Below are positions 22,629-30,638 of a stretch of 36,127 nucleotides of DNA, piece by piece (positions within the stretch are counted from its first letter, which is position 1; each line of letters opens with the position of its first letter). A model generated the notes under the pieces. The model saw nothing but the letters and a program-made list of their open reading frames with translations. It was not told the origin of the DNA and did not search any database. The stretch comes from Deltaproteobacteria bacterium (GTDB lineage: Bacteria; Desulfobacterota; Desulfarculia; Desulfarculales; Desulfarculaceae): assembly GCA_020444165.1 (NCBI GenBank), contig JAHLLK010000063.1, forward strand, positions 1-36,127, in the 5' to 3' direction. Position numbers and translations under genes: made by a program.

Positions 22629-23606
22629 ATGCATCTTGAAGACGTCACGGTGGAAGGTTTCAAATCTTTTTCCGAAAAGAGCGAGATGACCTTCCAGCCG
22701 GGCATCGGGGTGATTATCGGCAACAACGGGGTGGGCAAGTCCAACATCCTGGACGCCCTCTTGTGGGGCCTGGGCGAGGACGACCTCACCCGGCTGCGCT
22801 GCCTGGAGGACGACGAACTCTTCTTCGTGGGCAGCAAGGACAAGCCCCCGGCCGAGGTGGCCCGGGTGGCCCTGACTTTCCGGCAAGGCCCAGGCAAGGA
22901 CGCCGCGGCCTTTCCCCTGATCCGGGAGCGCCACAAGGCCGGCGGCGAGCATTTCTTCCTCGCCGGCCGGGAAGCGCCCCGGGAGGAGTACCTGGCCCAT
23001 CTGGACTATCTGGAACTCCGCGAGGTGCCCAAGACGGTGATCAAGCAGGAGGAGATCAACGACCTCATCCTCCTGGACCCCTGGCAACGCCTGGCGGCGG
23101 CGGCCCGCCTTTTGGGCCGGGAGCGGGAAGAGACCGTGGAGCTGGTGCGCCAGCGGGTGGCGCCGCTCTTTGAGGAATACCTGCACTACCTCTTCCCCCT
23201 GGGCGAGGGGCGGTTGGTGGCCCCGGAAAAGGACGGCCAGCCCGGCCTGGACCTGGAAATCACCCTGGCCGGCAACCGCCGCCGCCGGGCCCATCAGCTC
23301 TCGGGCGGCGAGAAATCCGTGTCCAGCCTGGCCCTGAAGCTGGCCCTGTTCGAATTGCTGGCCAGCCCCCTGTACCTCCTGGACGAGGTGGAGCCCGCCC
23401 TGGATTACACCAATCACAAGTCCATGCAGAAGCTGTTGAAGACCCTGGCCGCCAAGAAGCAGCTCATCATGATCACCCATCTCCGGAGCACCATCGAGCT
23501 GGCCAACACCCTGCACGGGGTGCGCACCCGCTTTGACGGCAGCTCGTTCATGAAGTTCTATTTCGTCATGGATAGCCGACTGTTGCGGCTTTACAAGTGC
23601 TGTTGA
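22629..23606 (+). CDS. SMC-like ATPase head without a coiled-coil arm
   Basis: 325 residues. Walker A GVIIGNNGVGKSNILDALLW (N-terminal), ABC signature HQLSGGEKSVSSLALKLALF, Walker B LYLLDEVEPALDYTNH, and an H-loop in MITH all match SMC/RecF-type ATPases. The segment joining the two halves is only about 100-120 residues, too short for the long SMC coiled coil and hinge. AAGGAG precedes ATG. Downstream it is 10 nt from a zinc-ribbon gene. Role unknown: DNA-associated, or an ATPase reused for cofactor work. It ends in YKCC. Confidence 0.8.
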   Translation: MHLEDVTVEGFKSFSEKSEMTFQPGIGVIIGNNGVGKSNILDALLWGLGEDDLTRLRCLEDDELFFVGSKDKPPAEVARVALTFRQGPGKDAAAFPLIRERHKAGGEHFFLAGREAPREEYLAHLDYLELREVPKTVIKQEEINDLILLDPWQRLAAAARLLGREREETVELVRQRVAPLFEEYLHYLFPLGEGRLVAPEKDGQPGLDLEITLAGNRRRRAHQLSGGEKSVSSLALKLALFELLASPLYLLDEVEPALDYTNHKSMQKLLKTLAAKKQLIMITHLRSTIELANTLHGVRTRFDGSSFMKFYFVMDSRLLRLYKCC

Positions 23607-23616
23607 GGAGGCCGGC

Positions 23617-23898
23617 GTGAGCGAGTGGCAACACATCGAGGAGCTGCGGGCCCTGGTCCTGGACCTGGACCTGCCCCGGAGCGATTTCGCCATCTGCGGG
23701 GTCATGTGCCCCTATTGCGGCAAGACCGACCGCATCTACAAGCTGGAGGAGCCGGGCCAGCTGGACGCGCCGCCGCCGGCCTATCAGGCGGCTTGGGACC
23801 GGCTCAGCGGCCAGGGCGAGCTGGTCCTCTGCAAATTCTGCCGTCAGATCCTGGCCTATGATCCCCAGGGCCATACCATGTCCCCCTTGGAGGCTTAG
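23617..23898 (+). CDS. Small zinc-ribbon protein
   Basis: 93 residues with two Cys pairs, VMCPYCGKTD and VLCKFCRQIL, forming a likely zinc ribbon; the N-terminal 25 residues look helical. GTG at 23617 is preceded by GAGGAGG at ideal distance. Tightly linked to the SMC-like gene. No named family recognised. Confidence 0.75.
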   Translation: MSEWQHIEELRALVLDLDLPRSDFAICGVMCPYCGKTDRIYKLEEPGQLDAPPPAYQAAWDRLSGQGELVLCKFCRQILAYDPQGHTMSPLEA

Positions 23899-23939
23899 GT
23901 CGGTCCGGCGGCAAACCAAATCTTGGCGAGGAGTCGAAA

Positions 23940-24962
23940 ATGGGCGCTAAAACCCACGTGTATCTGATCACCGGTTTTTTGGGAGCGGGCAAAACCACCT
24001 TCCTGAACCGCATCATCAAATCCTTCCCGCCGGACAAGAAGCTGATGATCCTCATGAACGAGTTCGGCGAGGTGGGGGTGGACGGCACCCTGGTGGAGGG
24101 CGAGGACCTGACCATGATGGAGATCAGCAAGGGCTCCATCTTCTGCGTCTGCGTGAAAACCGACTTCATCAAGGGCCTGAACGAGATCGCCGCCACGGTG
24201 CAGCCCGACATCCTCTTGATCGAATCCACCGGCGTGGCCAACCCCACGGACCTGAAACGCGACCTGAAGCTGCCCTTCTTCAAGGACCGCTTCGATCTGG
24301 ACGAGCAATTCTGCATCGTGGATGCGCACAACTTCGCCGAGGAGTACGAGATCTTCGCCAGTGTGGAAAAGCAGATCGCTTCCTCCACCATGTTCATCAT
24401 CAACAAGGTGGACCAGGCCACGCCCGAGGAAATCGCCGCGGTGAAGGAACTGGTGGCGGAGAACCACCCCAATCCCCGCTTCTACGAGACATCCTACGGC
24501 GAGGTGCCCCTGAACGAGCTGTTCCCGGCCGTGTTCGCCACCGCCGCCGACGACGGCCCCCTGCCGGAGTACCTGAGCCCCGAGGAGCTGGAGACGGCCA
24601 TCGAGGACCTTCTGGACGACCCCAACCGGGAAATCACCCCGCCGGACCGGCTGCTCTCGGCCGTGTACCAGTGGAGCGGGGAGAGCCTGCCCCATTTCCA
24701 GGAGTTCCTGGAGCGGCTGCCCCGGGGGGTCATCCGGGCCAAGGGCTTTTTCGCGGCCGACGGCGCCACCCACCTCTACAGCCAGGTGATGGCCACCAAG
24801 GAGGTCAAACCGGCCACCCTGCCCGCGGGCCGGCAGGCGTTGTTGAACATGCTGGTGGTGATCGCACCGCCCGAGGTGATGAACCAGTTGGAGGAGGCCG
24901 TGGCCGATTTCCCCTACGCCACCCAGCACTCGGTGTTGGACCCCATGGCGGGGCAGGAGTAG
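23940..24962 (+). CDS. CobW/G3E-family GTPase with altered Cys motif
   Basis: 340 residues. Walker A GFLGAGKTT (12-20); LLIESTGVANP; NKVD guanine motif; C-terminal CobW domain (RGVIRAKGFF). The usual metal motif GCICC is replaced by GSIFCVCVKTDF, leaving C-x-C. No His-rich loop, unlike the paralogue at 15626. It probably serves a different metal or cofactor than the first CobW (inference). Confidence 0.88.
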   Translation: MGAKTHVYLITGFLGAGKTTFLNRIIKSFPPDKKLMILMNEFGEVGVDGTLVEGEDLTMMEISKGSIFCVCVKTDFIKGLNEIAATVQPDILLIESTGVANPTDLKRDLKLPFFKDRFDLDEQFCIVDAHNFAEEYEIFASVEKQIASSTMFIINKVDQATPEEIAAVKELVAENHPNPRFYETSYGEVPLNELFPAVFATAADDGPLPEYLSPEELETAIEDLLDDPNREITPPDRLLSAVYQWSGESLPHFQEFLERLPRGVIRAKGFFAADGATHLYSQVMATKEVKPATLPAGRQALLNMLVVIAPPEVMNQLEEAVADFPYATQHSVLDPMAGQE

Positions 24963-24969
24963 GCGGGCC

Positions 24970-25542
24970 TTGCCCCGGGACCAGGCCGCGCCGTGGGCCG
25001 GGCCGGAGGCCTGGGCCCGGGTGTGGCGGAACCTGCAAGCGGAGCTGGGGGCTTGCGGCCCGGGTCGGGCCCGCTTGGCCGCCCTGGCGGACGAGGCGGC
25101 CCGGGCGCTGGCGGCCACCTTCCCGCTCCTGGACCGCCTCACCCCCGCCACCTGCCCGGTTTGCCGGGAGGTGTGTTGCCAAAAGGCCCGGGTGGTGGCC
25201 ACCAGCCGCGACCTGTTGTTCTTTGCCGCGGCCGGCCTCCCCCCGCCGCCGGCCCAGCTCCGGGACCGGCTGAGCCAGCCCTGCCGCCATTTGGGCCCCA
25301 CGGGCTGCCGGCTGCCCCGCTTGAGCCGGCCCTTCCTCTGCAACTGGTGGCTCTGCCCGGCCCTGGGCCAGCTGCTCAGGGGGGAGCCGGAACACCAGCG
25401 CCGGGGCTTCCGCCAGGGCTTGGTGACGGCCAACCGGGCGCTGTTGACCCTGGAGCAGGTGTTCACCGCCCGGCCGGGGGCCGGGGACCGGCCGCCCTGG
25501 GACGCCCCGGACCCGCCGCCGGCCGGGGCCGGGGGCCGCTAA
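24970..25542 (+). CDS. Cys-rich protein of YkgJ-like (zinc/iron-chelating) type
   Basis: 190 residues from TTG at 24970, 7 nt after the CobW stop, with AGGAG 10 nt upstream. Cysteines are clustered as ATCPVCREVCCQK, QPCRHLGPTGCRLPRLSRPFLCNWWLCP; the spacing recalls the YkgJ family of Fe-S or zinc-binding proteins. The N- and C-terminal tails are Ala/Pro-rich. The start is uncertain. Function unknown. Confidence 0.65.
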   Translation: MPRDQAAPWAGPEAWARVWRNLQAELGACGPGRARLAALADEAARALAATFPLLDRLTPATCPVCREVCCQKARVVATSRDLLFFAAAGLPPPPAQLRDRLSQPCRHLGPTGCRLPRLSRPFLCNWWLCPALGQLLRGEPEHQRRGFRQGLVTANRALLTLEQVFTARPGAGDRPPWDAPDPPPAGAGGR

Positions 25543-25735
25543 GGCGAGCGGACAGGGCTGGCGTGGACCAGGCTTGCCGACCACCCAGCCGCTCAGGGCC
25601 GCCCCGGCCTGGGCCAGCCACCTTTCGGCCGCCTCGCGGCGGGGCCCAACGATCCGTCGCACGGGGAATTTGACGATTCTCCGCAAAACGGCGGGCCGGG
25701 TTTGCTCCCTCGGCCGGTATGTTATATTTGAGCGT

Positions 25736-25985
25736 GACGCAGGGTGCGTCCTGCACCGTGCATCTTGGAAAGTTGGCAAAAGCGTGGTTTTGCCAACTTC
25801 CACAAATCACTTGCCTTTCAGGCTCGTGATTTGGCGGGCCATCCCCGGGGTCCCCAAGCAAGTGGAACTTGCTTGGGGTGGATGCGTGGCCCGCAGGAGG
25901 CCGATTGCGCAAAACAAACCGATAAAATATTGCATAACTTACTGTAAGAACGTCAATAACTTCGTAAATACCGTGCATCGGCCTC
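25736..25985 (+). repeat. Type II multi-hairpin repeat, copy P1
   Basis: About 250 bp within a gene-free gap (25543-26141). A: hairpin 25738-25762. B: 12-bp stem AAGTTGGCAAAA/TTTTGCCAACTT with GCGTGG loop (25770-25799). C: CAAATCAC/GTGATTTG plus inner GCC/GGC (25803-25833). D: GCGGGCCA (25834)/TGGCCCGC (25887) enclosing S, an 11-bp perfect stem CCCCAAGCAAG/CTTGCTTGGGG. F: GAGGCCGAT (25897) to GCATCGGCCTC (25975-25985) around an AT-rich loop. The rest of the gap shows nothing recognisable. Confidence 0.88.
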
Positions 25986-26141
25986 TATTTAGGCACCGGT
26001 TACCAGCCTTTGGCCGGAGCCCCTGATTCCCTTTCCCGCGGGCGGCGCCGCCCCACCCTTGGCGGGAAATGCCTGTGCAGCAGTGAATCCGGGCGGTCAT
26101 GACATCTCGAAAGCAGCGCGAGCAGAGCTGAGGGGGAATAC

Positions 26142-26678
26142 ATGGAGCAGGGGAACCACAACGGCCGGGTGGTGGTGCTGACCGGCAACGGCAAGGGCAA
26201 GACCACCACCTCCCTGGGCCTGGCCCTGGCCGCGGCCGGCCGGGGCAAGCGGGTGTTCATGGTGCAGTTCATCAAGGGCCCGGAAAGCTCCGGGGAGCAC
26301 CGCTCCCTGCCCCTGTTGGAGCCCAACCTGAGCATTGAGCCCATGGGCGAGAAGAACTCCTGTCTGAAGCCCAGCTACGAGGACATGGACCACAAGCTGG
26401 CCCGGGGGGCCCTGTTCGAGGCGCGCCTGGCCATGGACAGCGGCGAGTACGACATGCTGGTCCTGGACGAGGCCAACGTGGCCGTGGCCATGGGCCTGGT
26501 GGACTTGGACCAATTGCTGGAATTCATCGAAGCCAAGCCCTCGGCCATGGAGCTGGTGATCACCGGCCGCTGGGCCAGCCCCCTGGTGGCCGACCGGGCC
26601 GACCGGGTCATCGAGATGCGCAAGGTTAAGCACACTTTTGACCACGGCGGACCCGCCACCCGGGGGATCGAGTTCTAA
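26142..26678 (+). CDS. cobO: Cob(I)alamin adenosyltransferase (CobA/CobO/BtuR type)
   Basis: 178 residues. P-loop VVLTGNGKGKTTTSLG, VFMVQFIKG, LVLDEANVAV, ELVITGR, and the C-terminal ATRGIEF (family R-x-GIE-Y/F). It transfers adenosyl from ATP to Co(I) corrinoid, making or recycling adenosylcobamide. GAGGGGGA precedes ATG. It stands 208 nt upstream of hgcA on the same strand. A second, diverged copy lies at 28661-29224. Confidence 0.93.
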   Translation: MEQGNHNGRVVVLTGNGKGKTTTSLGLALAAAGRGKRVFMVQFIKGPESSGEHRSLPLLEPNLSIEPMGEKNSCLKPSYEDMDHKLARGALFEARLAMDSGEYDMLVLDEANVAVAMGLVDLDQLLEFIEAKPSAMELVITGRWASPLVADRADRVIEMRKVKHTFDHGGPATRGIEF

Positions 26679-26702
26679 AAATCTGTTCGGAGAAATGGCA
26701 AG

Positions 26703-26745
26703 ATGTGGGGGGAAACCCCCCTTCCCCAAAAAAACTTCATGGTTT
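26703..26745. repeat. G/C-tract hairpin repeat, copy 2
   Basis: GGGGGG-AAA-CCCCCC hairpin preceded by ATGT and followed by TTCCCCAAAAAAACTTCATG, matching the tail of the copy at 22115-22193. On the minus strand it reads as a T7 run followed by G tracts. Located between cobO and hgcA. Confidence 0.65.
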
Positions 26746-26886
26746 CTCTTCTGACCCGGGGTCGCGCGATTCCGTAGGATTCCGTCTGTCCCGTGGACCA
26801 CCGACCGTCGGGTGGACCATCCCCGGCCGGGGGTGTAACATTGCCCCACCCTCCGATCCCCGCGGACCGCTGCCCAGGAGTCAGGC

Positions 26887-28065
26887 ATGAACGCCACCCC
26901 CCAGTCTTTCGATGATTTGCTCAAACCTGCGCCCGCGGCTCCTGCGCCGGACCAGGCCGCGGCCCCCTGCTGCGGCCCGGCCGGCCACCCGGTGCAGCCG
27001 GTCGCCGGCCTGCCCAGCGCCACCCAGCCCTTTGTGGCGGGTGTGCAGGAGACGCCGCTGGGCCCGGTCCCCCGGGTGACCAGCCGGCTCACCTGGGCCG
27101 ACCGCTGGGGAGCCATCAAGGCCCGCTGGGGCGTGGGGCGCATGGATTACCGGGTGCAGCCCGGCGTGTACGCCCTCCATGAGCCCCGGCCCGACTCGCC
27201 GGTCCTGGTCACCGCCAACTACAAGCTCACCTTTGACAAACTGCGCAAGGAGCTCAGGGGCATCCGGGCCTGGCTCTTCTGCCTGGACACCGACGGGGTC
27301 AACGTCTGGTGCGCGGCCGGCAAGGGCAACCTGGGCACCGACAACCTCACCGCCTCGGTGGAGGGCGCGGAACTGGCCAAATTGGTCAGCCACCGGGAGC
27401 TGTTGTTGCCCCAGTTGGCCGCCCCGGGCATCTCGGCCCACCAGGTGCGGCGGGCCTGCGGGTTTGCGGCTTCCTTCGGCCCCATCCGGGCCCGGGACAT
27501 CCCCGCCTTCCTGGCCAACGGCCGGGAGGCCCTGCCGGAGATGCGCCGGGTCAGCTTCACCACGCTCGAGCGAGTGGTGCTGATTCCGGTGGAGCTGGTC
27601 ACCGCCTTGAAGCATGTACTTTATATCGCTCCGCTGCTGGCCCTCCTGGGCATGGGGCTGGGCTGGTGGCGGGGCCTGGGCCTCGTGCCCGCCTTGGCCG
27701 CGGACGGCCTCTACGCCGGCCTGGGAGCGGTTTGGGGGCTCTTGGGCGGCGCGGTGCTGAGTCCGCTCCTTTTGCCCTGGCTGCCGGGCCGGGCCTTCGC
27801 CCTGAAGGGCCTGTGGCCGGGCCTGGTTTTGGCCCTGGCCTGGTGGGCCCTGGCCCCGGCCGGGCTGCCCCTGTGGGAGCGGAGCGCCTGGCTCCTGGTG
27901 ACCCCGGGGTTCAGCTCCTTTTTGGCCATGAACTTCACCGGCGCCTCCACCTACACCTCGCTTTCCGGGGTGAAGAAGGAGATGCGCTGGGCCGTGCCGC
28001 TCCAGATCCTCATCGGGCTGGCGGGCCTGGTCTTGTGGTTGGCCGGGGGGCTGGGTTATCTGTAG
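26887..28065 (+). CDS. hgcA: HgcA, corrinoid protein for mercury methylation
   Basis: 392 residues. The diagnostic cap-helix motif NVWCAAGKG is present with Cys142 as the expected cobalt ligand. The C-terminal 150 residues hold about five membrane spans and the MNFTGASTYTSLSGVKKEM block typical of HgcA. The N terminus is long (about 80 residues before the core), Pro/Ala-rich, with a vicinal Cys pair APCCGPAGH. AGGAG precedes ATG. HgcA carries methyl on a corrinoid and passes it to Hg(II); hgcB follows 52 nt later. Inner membrane, soluble corrinoid domain facing the cytosol. Confidence 0.96.
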   Translation: MNATPQSFDDLLKPAPAAPAPDQAAAPCCGPAGHPVQPVAGLPSATQPFVAGVQETPLGPVPRVTSRLTWADRWGAIKARWGVGRMDYRVQPGVYALHEPRPDSPVLVTANYKLTFDKLRKELRGIRAWLFCLDTDGVNVWCAAGKGNLGTDNLTASVEGAELAKLVSHRELLLPQLAAPGISAHQVRRACGFAASFGPIRARDIPAFLANGREALPEMRRVSFTTLERVVLIPVELVTALKHVLYIAPLLALLGMGLGWWRGLGLVPALAADGLYAGLGAVWGLLGGAVLSPLLLPWLPGRAFALKGLWPGLVLALAWWALAPAGLPLWERSAWLLVTPGFSSFLAMNFTGASTYTSLSGVKKEMRWAVPLQILIGLAGLVLWLAGGLGYL

Positions 28066-28117
28066 AGAAGGGCGGCTGGCCGCCCCGGGGGGCCCGGAAA
28101 CTCAAGGAGAACGTGCG

Positions 28118-28585
28118 ATGGGACGATTGGTTTATCTGAAGAACGTGGTCACCCTGGAGCTGAGCCCGGAGCGTTGCGTGGGCTGCGGCCTTTGCCTGGC
28201 CGTGTGCCCCCAGGGAGTCCTGGCCCTGGTGGACAAGAAGATCACCGCCACGGACCGCGACGCCTGCATGGAGTGCGGGGCCTGCATGGAAAACTGCCCC
28301 AGCGGAGCCATCAGCGTGGAAGCGGGGGTGGGCTGCGCCAACGCGGTGATCAACGCGGCCCTGGGCCGGCAGAGCTCGTCGTGCTGCTGCTCGGTGGAGA
28401 CCCGTCCTAAGCCCACGGCGGTCACCGGTGAACCAGCCCCGGCCGCGGCCTGCTCCTGCGGCAGCACCCCGGCCCTGGGCCCCTTGGAGGCGGCTCCGGC
28501 GGCCGCGTCCGGGTCGTGCTCTGGCGGCGCCGCCCCGGAGCGGAATGACTCCCCGGCCCCTTCCTCCTCCGGCTGCTGCGGCTGA
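28118..28585 (+). CDS. hgcB: HgcB, 2[4Fe-4S] ferredoxin of mercury methylation, with long Cys-rich tail
   Basis: 155 residues. Two ferredoxin motifs, CVGCGLCLAVCP and CMECGACMENCP, the latter holding the HgcB-typical CMECGAC. Known HgcB proteins are about 95-105 residues ending in a Cys pair. Here the tail is about 55 residues longer and contains CCC, CSC, SCSGG and a terminal GCCG, separated by Ala/Pro/Ser linkers. HgcB reduces HgcA and is thought to hand over Hg through its C-terminal Cys. AAGGAG precedes ATG. Confidence 0.94.
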   Translation: MGRLVYLKNVVTLELSPERCVGCGLCLAVCPQGVLALVDKKITATDRDACMECGACMENCPSGAISVEAGVGCANAVINAALGRQSSSCCCSVETRPKPTAVTGEPAPAAACSCGSTPALGPLEAAPAAASGSCSGGAAPERNDSPAPSSSGCCG

Positions 28586-28610
28586 GACCAGGGGGACGGC
28601 TGATCCCAGA

Positions 28611-28638
28611 GGGCGGCGGGGAGACGCTTCCGCCGCCC
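28611..28638. terminator. GC hairpin between convergent hgcB and adenosyltransferase genes
   Basis: GGGCGGCGG (28611-28619) pairs with CCGCCGCCC (28630-28638). No long T-run on either side, so its strength as a two-way terminator is uncertain. Confidence 0.45.
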
Positions 28639-28660
28639 CCGCCGGGCCCAGTTCCCCCCC

Positions 28661-29224
28661 TCAGTACTCGATGCCCCGCCGGGCCTGCTGCCCCGCGTAG
28701 TAGGGGTGCTTCCGCTGCACGAACTCGGTGACGTAGTCGGCGGACTCCTTGATCTCCAGGGGGGCGTCCACCCCGGTCATGATCAATTCCACCTCGCCCC
28801 GGCAGCGGTGCACCAGGGCCAGCACCTGCTTCACCGAGAGGATGCCGAAAACCAGGGTGTTCAGGATCTCGTCGCAGATCAGCACGTCGGCCTGGGCCTC
28901 CACCGCCTCGTAGGCCGCGGCCAGGGCTTCCTGGGCGTGGTGAAAATGCTGGTCCCGGGGTCCGCTGGACATGACAAAGGGATGCTTTCCCGGGCAGCGG
29001 TAGGTGATGCCCGGCAGGTTTTGCAGAAAACGGGCCTCGCTGGAATTGCCGGATTTCATGAACTGCACGAACCAGACCTTGAGCCCCGCCCCCGCCGCCC
29101 GCACCGCCAGGCCCAACACCCGGCTGGTCTTGCCCGCTCCCTGCCCGTAATAGGCATGCACCAGACCCATGCCGTTGGTGTGCATCAGGCCGGAGCGTTC
29201 CTTGTTGTAATACACGTCTTTCAT
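28661..29224 (-). CDS. cobO: Second cob(I)alamin adenosyltransferase (CobA/CobO type)
   Basis: 187 residues. P-loop VHAYYGQGAGKTSRVLG, VWFVQFMKSG, VLICDEILNTL, ELIMTGVDAP, C-terminal ARRGIEY. The start ATG at 29224 (translation MKDVYYNKERSG) is preferred; the longer frame runs back into a repeat. Convergent with hgcAB. It differs strongly from the copy at 26142, so not a recent duplication. Confidence 0.9.
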   Translation of the reverse strand: MKDVYYNKERSGLMHTNGMGLVHAYYGQGAGKTSRVLGLAVRAAGAGLKVWFVQFMKSGNSSEARFLQNLPGITYRCPGKHPFVMSSGPRDQHFHHAQEALAAAYEAVEAQADVLICDEILNTLVFGILSVKQVLALVHRCRGEVELIMTGVDAPLEIKESADYVTEFVQRKHPYYAGQQARRGIEY

Positions 29225-29291
29225 GCTGCCTCTTGGAGAGAAAGGGCGGCTGTAGCGCCCGGGGGCGCTTCCCCGCCTCCCATCCCGAGGG

Positions 29292-29542
29292 TGGTGCACG
29301 GTGCGTCCTGCACCGTGCATCTTAAGCTGGTTGGCAAAAGCGTGGTTTTGCCAACCAGTTCAAATCACTCGCCTTTAGGCTCGAGATTTGGCGAGCCGTC
29401 CCCGGGGTCCCCAAGCAGGTGGAACTTGCTCGGGGTGGATGCGTGGCCCGCTTGAGGCCGACGGCGCACAACTAACCGCGGAAATATGACATATCCCACC
29501 GTTTTAACGGCAATATATTTGTATTTGCCGTGCATCGGCCTC
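29292..29542 (+). repeat. Type II multi-hairpin repeat, copy P2
   Basis: Same orientation and length as P1. A: 10-bp stem TGCACGGTGC/GCACCGTGCA (29295-29319). B: 13-bp stem CTGGTTGGCAAAA/TTTTGCCAACCAG (29327-29358) with the GCGTGG loop. C: CAAATC/GATTTG with inner GCC/GGC. D: partly decayed arms around S (CCCCAAGCAGG/CTTGCTCGGGG). F ends at GCATCGGCCTC (29542). Confidence 0.88.
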
Positions 29543-30116
29543 ATCCCGTCAATCTGAGCATCAGCCGGGCCGTGGCCAGGATTTGGCCGGCTCCCCGGAG
29601 GGCGGCGGTCCGCCGGCCCATGCCGGCGTCGTCCGCCACCGGAACAGGGGGAGGGCCAGCCCCGCCGGACCAGGGCGGGGTGGAAGCCGGGCGGCCCCCG
29701 GAAAGAGCCGCGGCCAGACCGTAGAGGAAGCCGGCCGGGCCTCGCAAAGGGGCTCAGCCTGGCGGAATTACTTACAACCAGATTCATCTTGGCCCTGGGA
29801 GACCCCCGGGCCCGGTTTCCGGCCCCAGTATACGCCCACAGCCCTTGCCTCTGTCGAGAGGCTTTGCCGCCCCGGGGAAGGCCCAAAAGAAATGCCGCCA
29901 CTCGTGAGCGATTTGCTAAGATACGGCCAGCCCCGGCCCGCACCGGGGCAGCACCCTGAGCCTATAGTTGCCAAGACCGGGACCGCCGCCGGAGCCCCGG
30001 CTCCGGCCCACGCGGCGCGGCCGGGCCTTGCGGCCGCGCGGCGGGCGGCCGTCACCTTTCGTCCCCGCCCAGGGCGGAGTGGCGCGGCGGGTCATGCCGC
30101 CGGGAAAAGGATCGTC
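29543..30116. other. Gene-poor GC-rich gap before the flavodoxin gene
   Basis: 574 bases. A 68-codon minus-strand frame (29747-29541, TTG start) is the only candidate; it has no family resemblance and ends on the repeat border, so I do not call it a gene. The AT-richer patch near 29765-29795 might hold a promoter, but none is convincing. Confidence 0.45.
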
Positions 30117-30608
30117 ATGAAAATTTTGGTGGTTTACTCCAGCCAGACCGGTAACACGGAAGCCCTGGCCCGGGCCGTTTTCGAGGCCCTGCCGGAAGCC
30201 AAAACCATCGCCACCCTGGAGGAAGCCCCCGATCCCGCGGGCTACGACCTGGTGGCCATGGGCTTCTGGCTGCGGGGCGGCAAGCCCGAGCCGCAGTCCG
30301 CGGAGTATCTCGCCCGTTTGGGTGCGGTGAATCTCTTTTTGTTCTGCACCCACGGCGCGCCCCTGGGCTCGGATCACGTGGCCGGGGCCCTGGCCGCCGC
30401 CGGCGAGATGGCCTCCCAGGCCAAAGTGGTGGGCAGCGTCACCAGCCAGGGCACGGTGGACCCCAAGATTCTGGAGATGGTCCGCGCCCGACCCAAGGAC
30501 CAGCAGCCGCCCTGGATCGACGCGGCGGATTCGGCCGCGGGTCACCCGGGTCCCGAGGACCTGACCCGGGCCCGGGAGGCGGTGGCCCAGGCCCTGAAAG
30601 CGCTGTAG
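30117..30608 (+). CDS. Flavodoxin-family protein
   Basis: 163 residues. FMN phosphate loop VVYSSQTGNTEALARAV at the N terminus; YDLVAMGFWLRGGKPEPQ and FCTHGAP match the other flavin loops of small flavodoxins. No signal peptide. Longer upstream frames are GC-rich artefacts; ATG at 30117 has AAGG 6 nt upstream. Could deliver low-potential electrons to the ASKHA activator or HgcB (inference from neighbourhood only). Confidence 0.88.
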   Translation: MKILVVYSSQTGNTEALARAVFEALPEAKTIATLEEAPDPAGYDLVAMGFWLRGGKPEPQSAEYLARLGAVNLFLFCTHGAPLGSDHVAGALAAAGEMASQAKVVGSVTSQGTVDPKILEMVRARPKDQQPPWIDAADSAAGHPGPEDLTRAREAVAQALKAL

Positions 30609-30638
30609 GCGGGTCTCCCGCCCCGGGCCCCGCCCGGA

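Noticed and set aside
26000..26140. A possible cobalamin riboswitch before the adenosyltransferase gene (GTGAATCCGGGCGGTC)
   Set aside because: Only one block looks similar, pairing around it is poor, and no terminator or sequestered ribosome site is evident.
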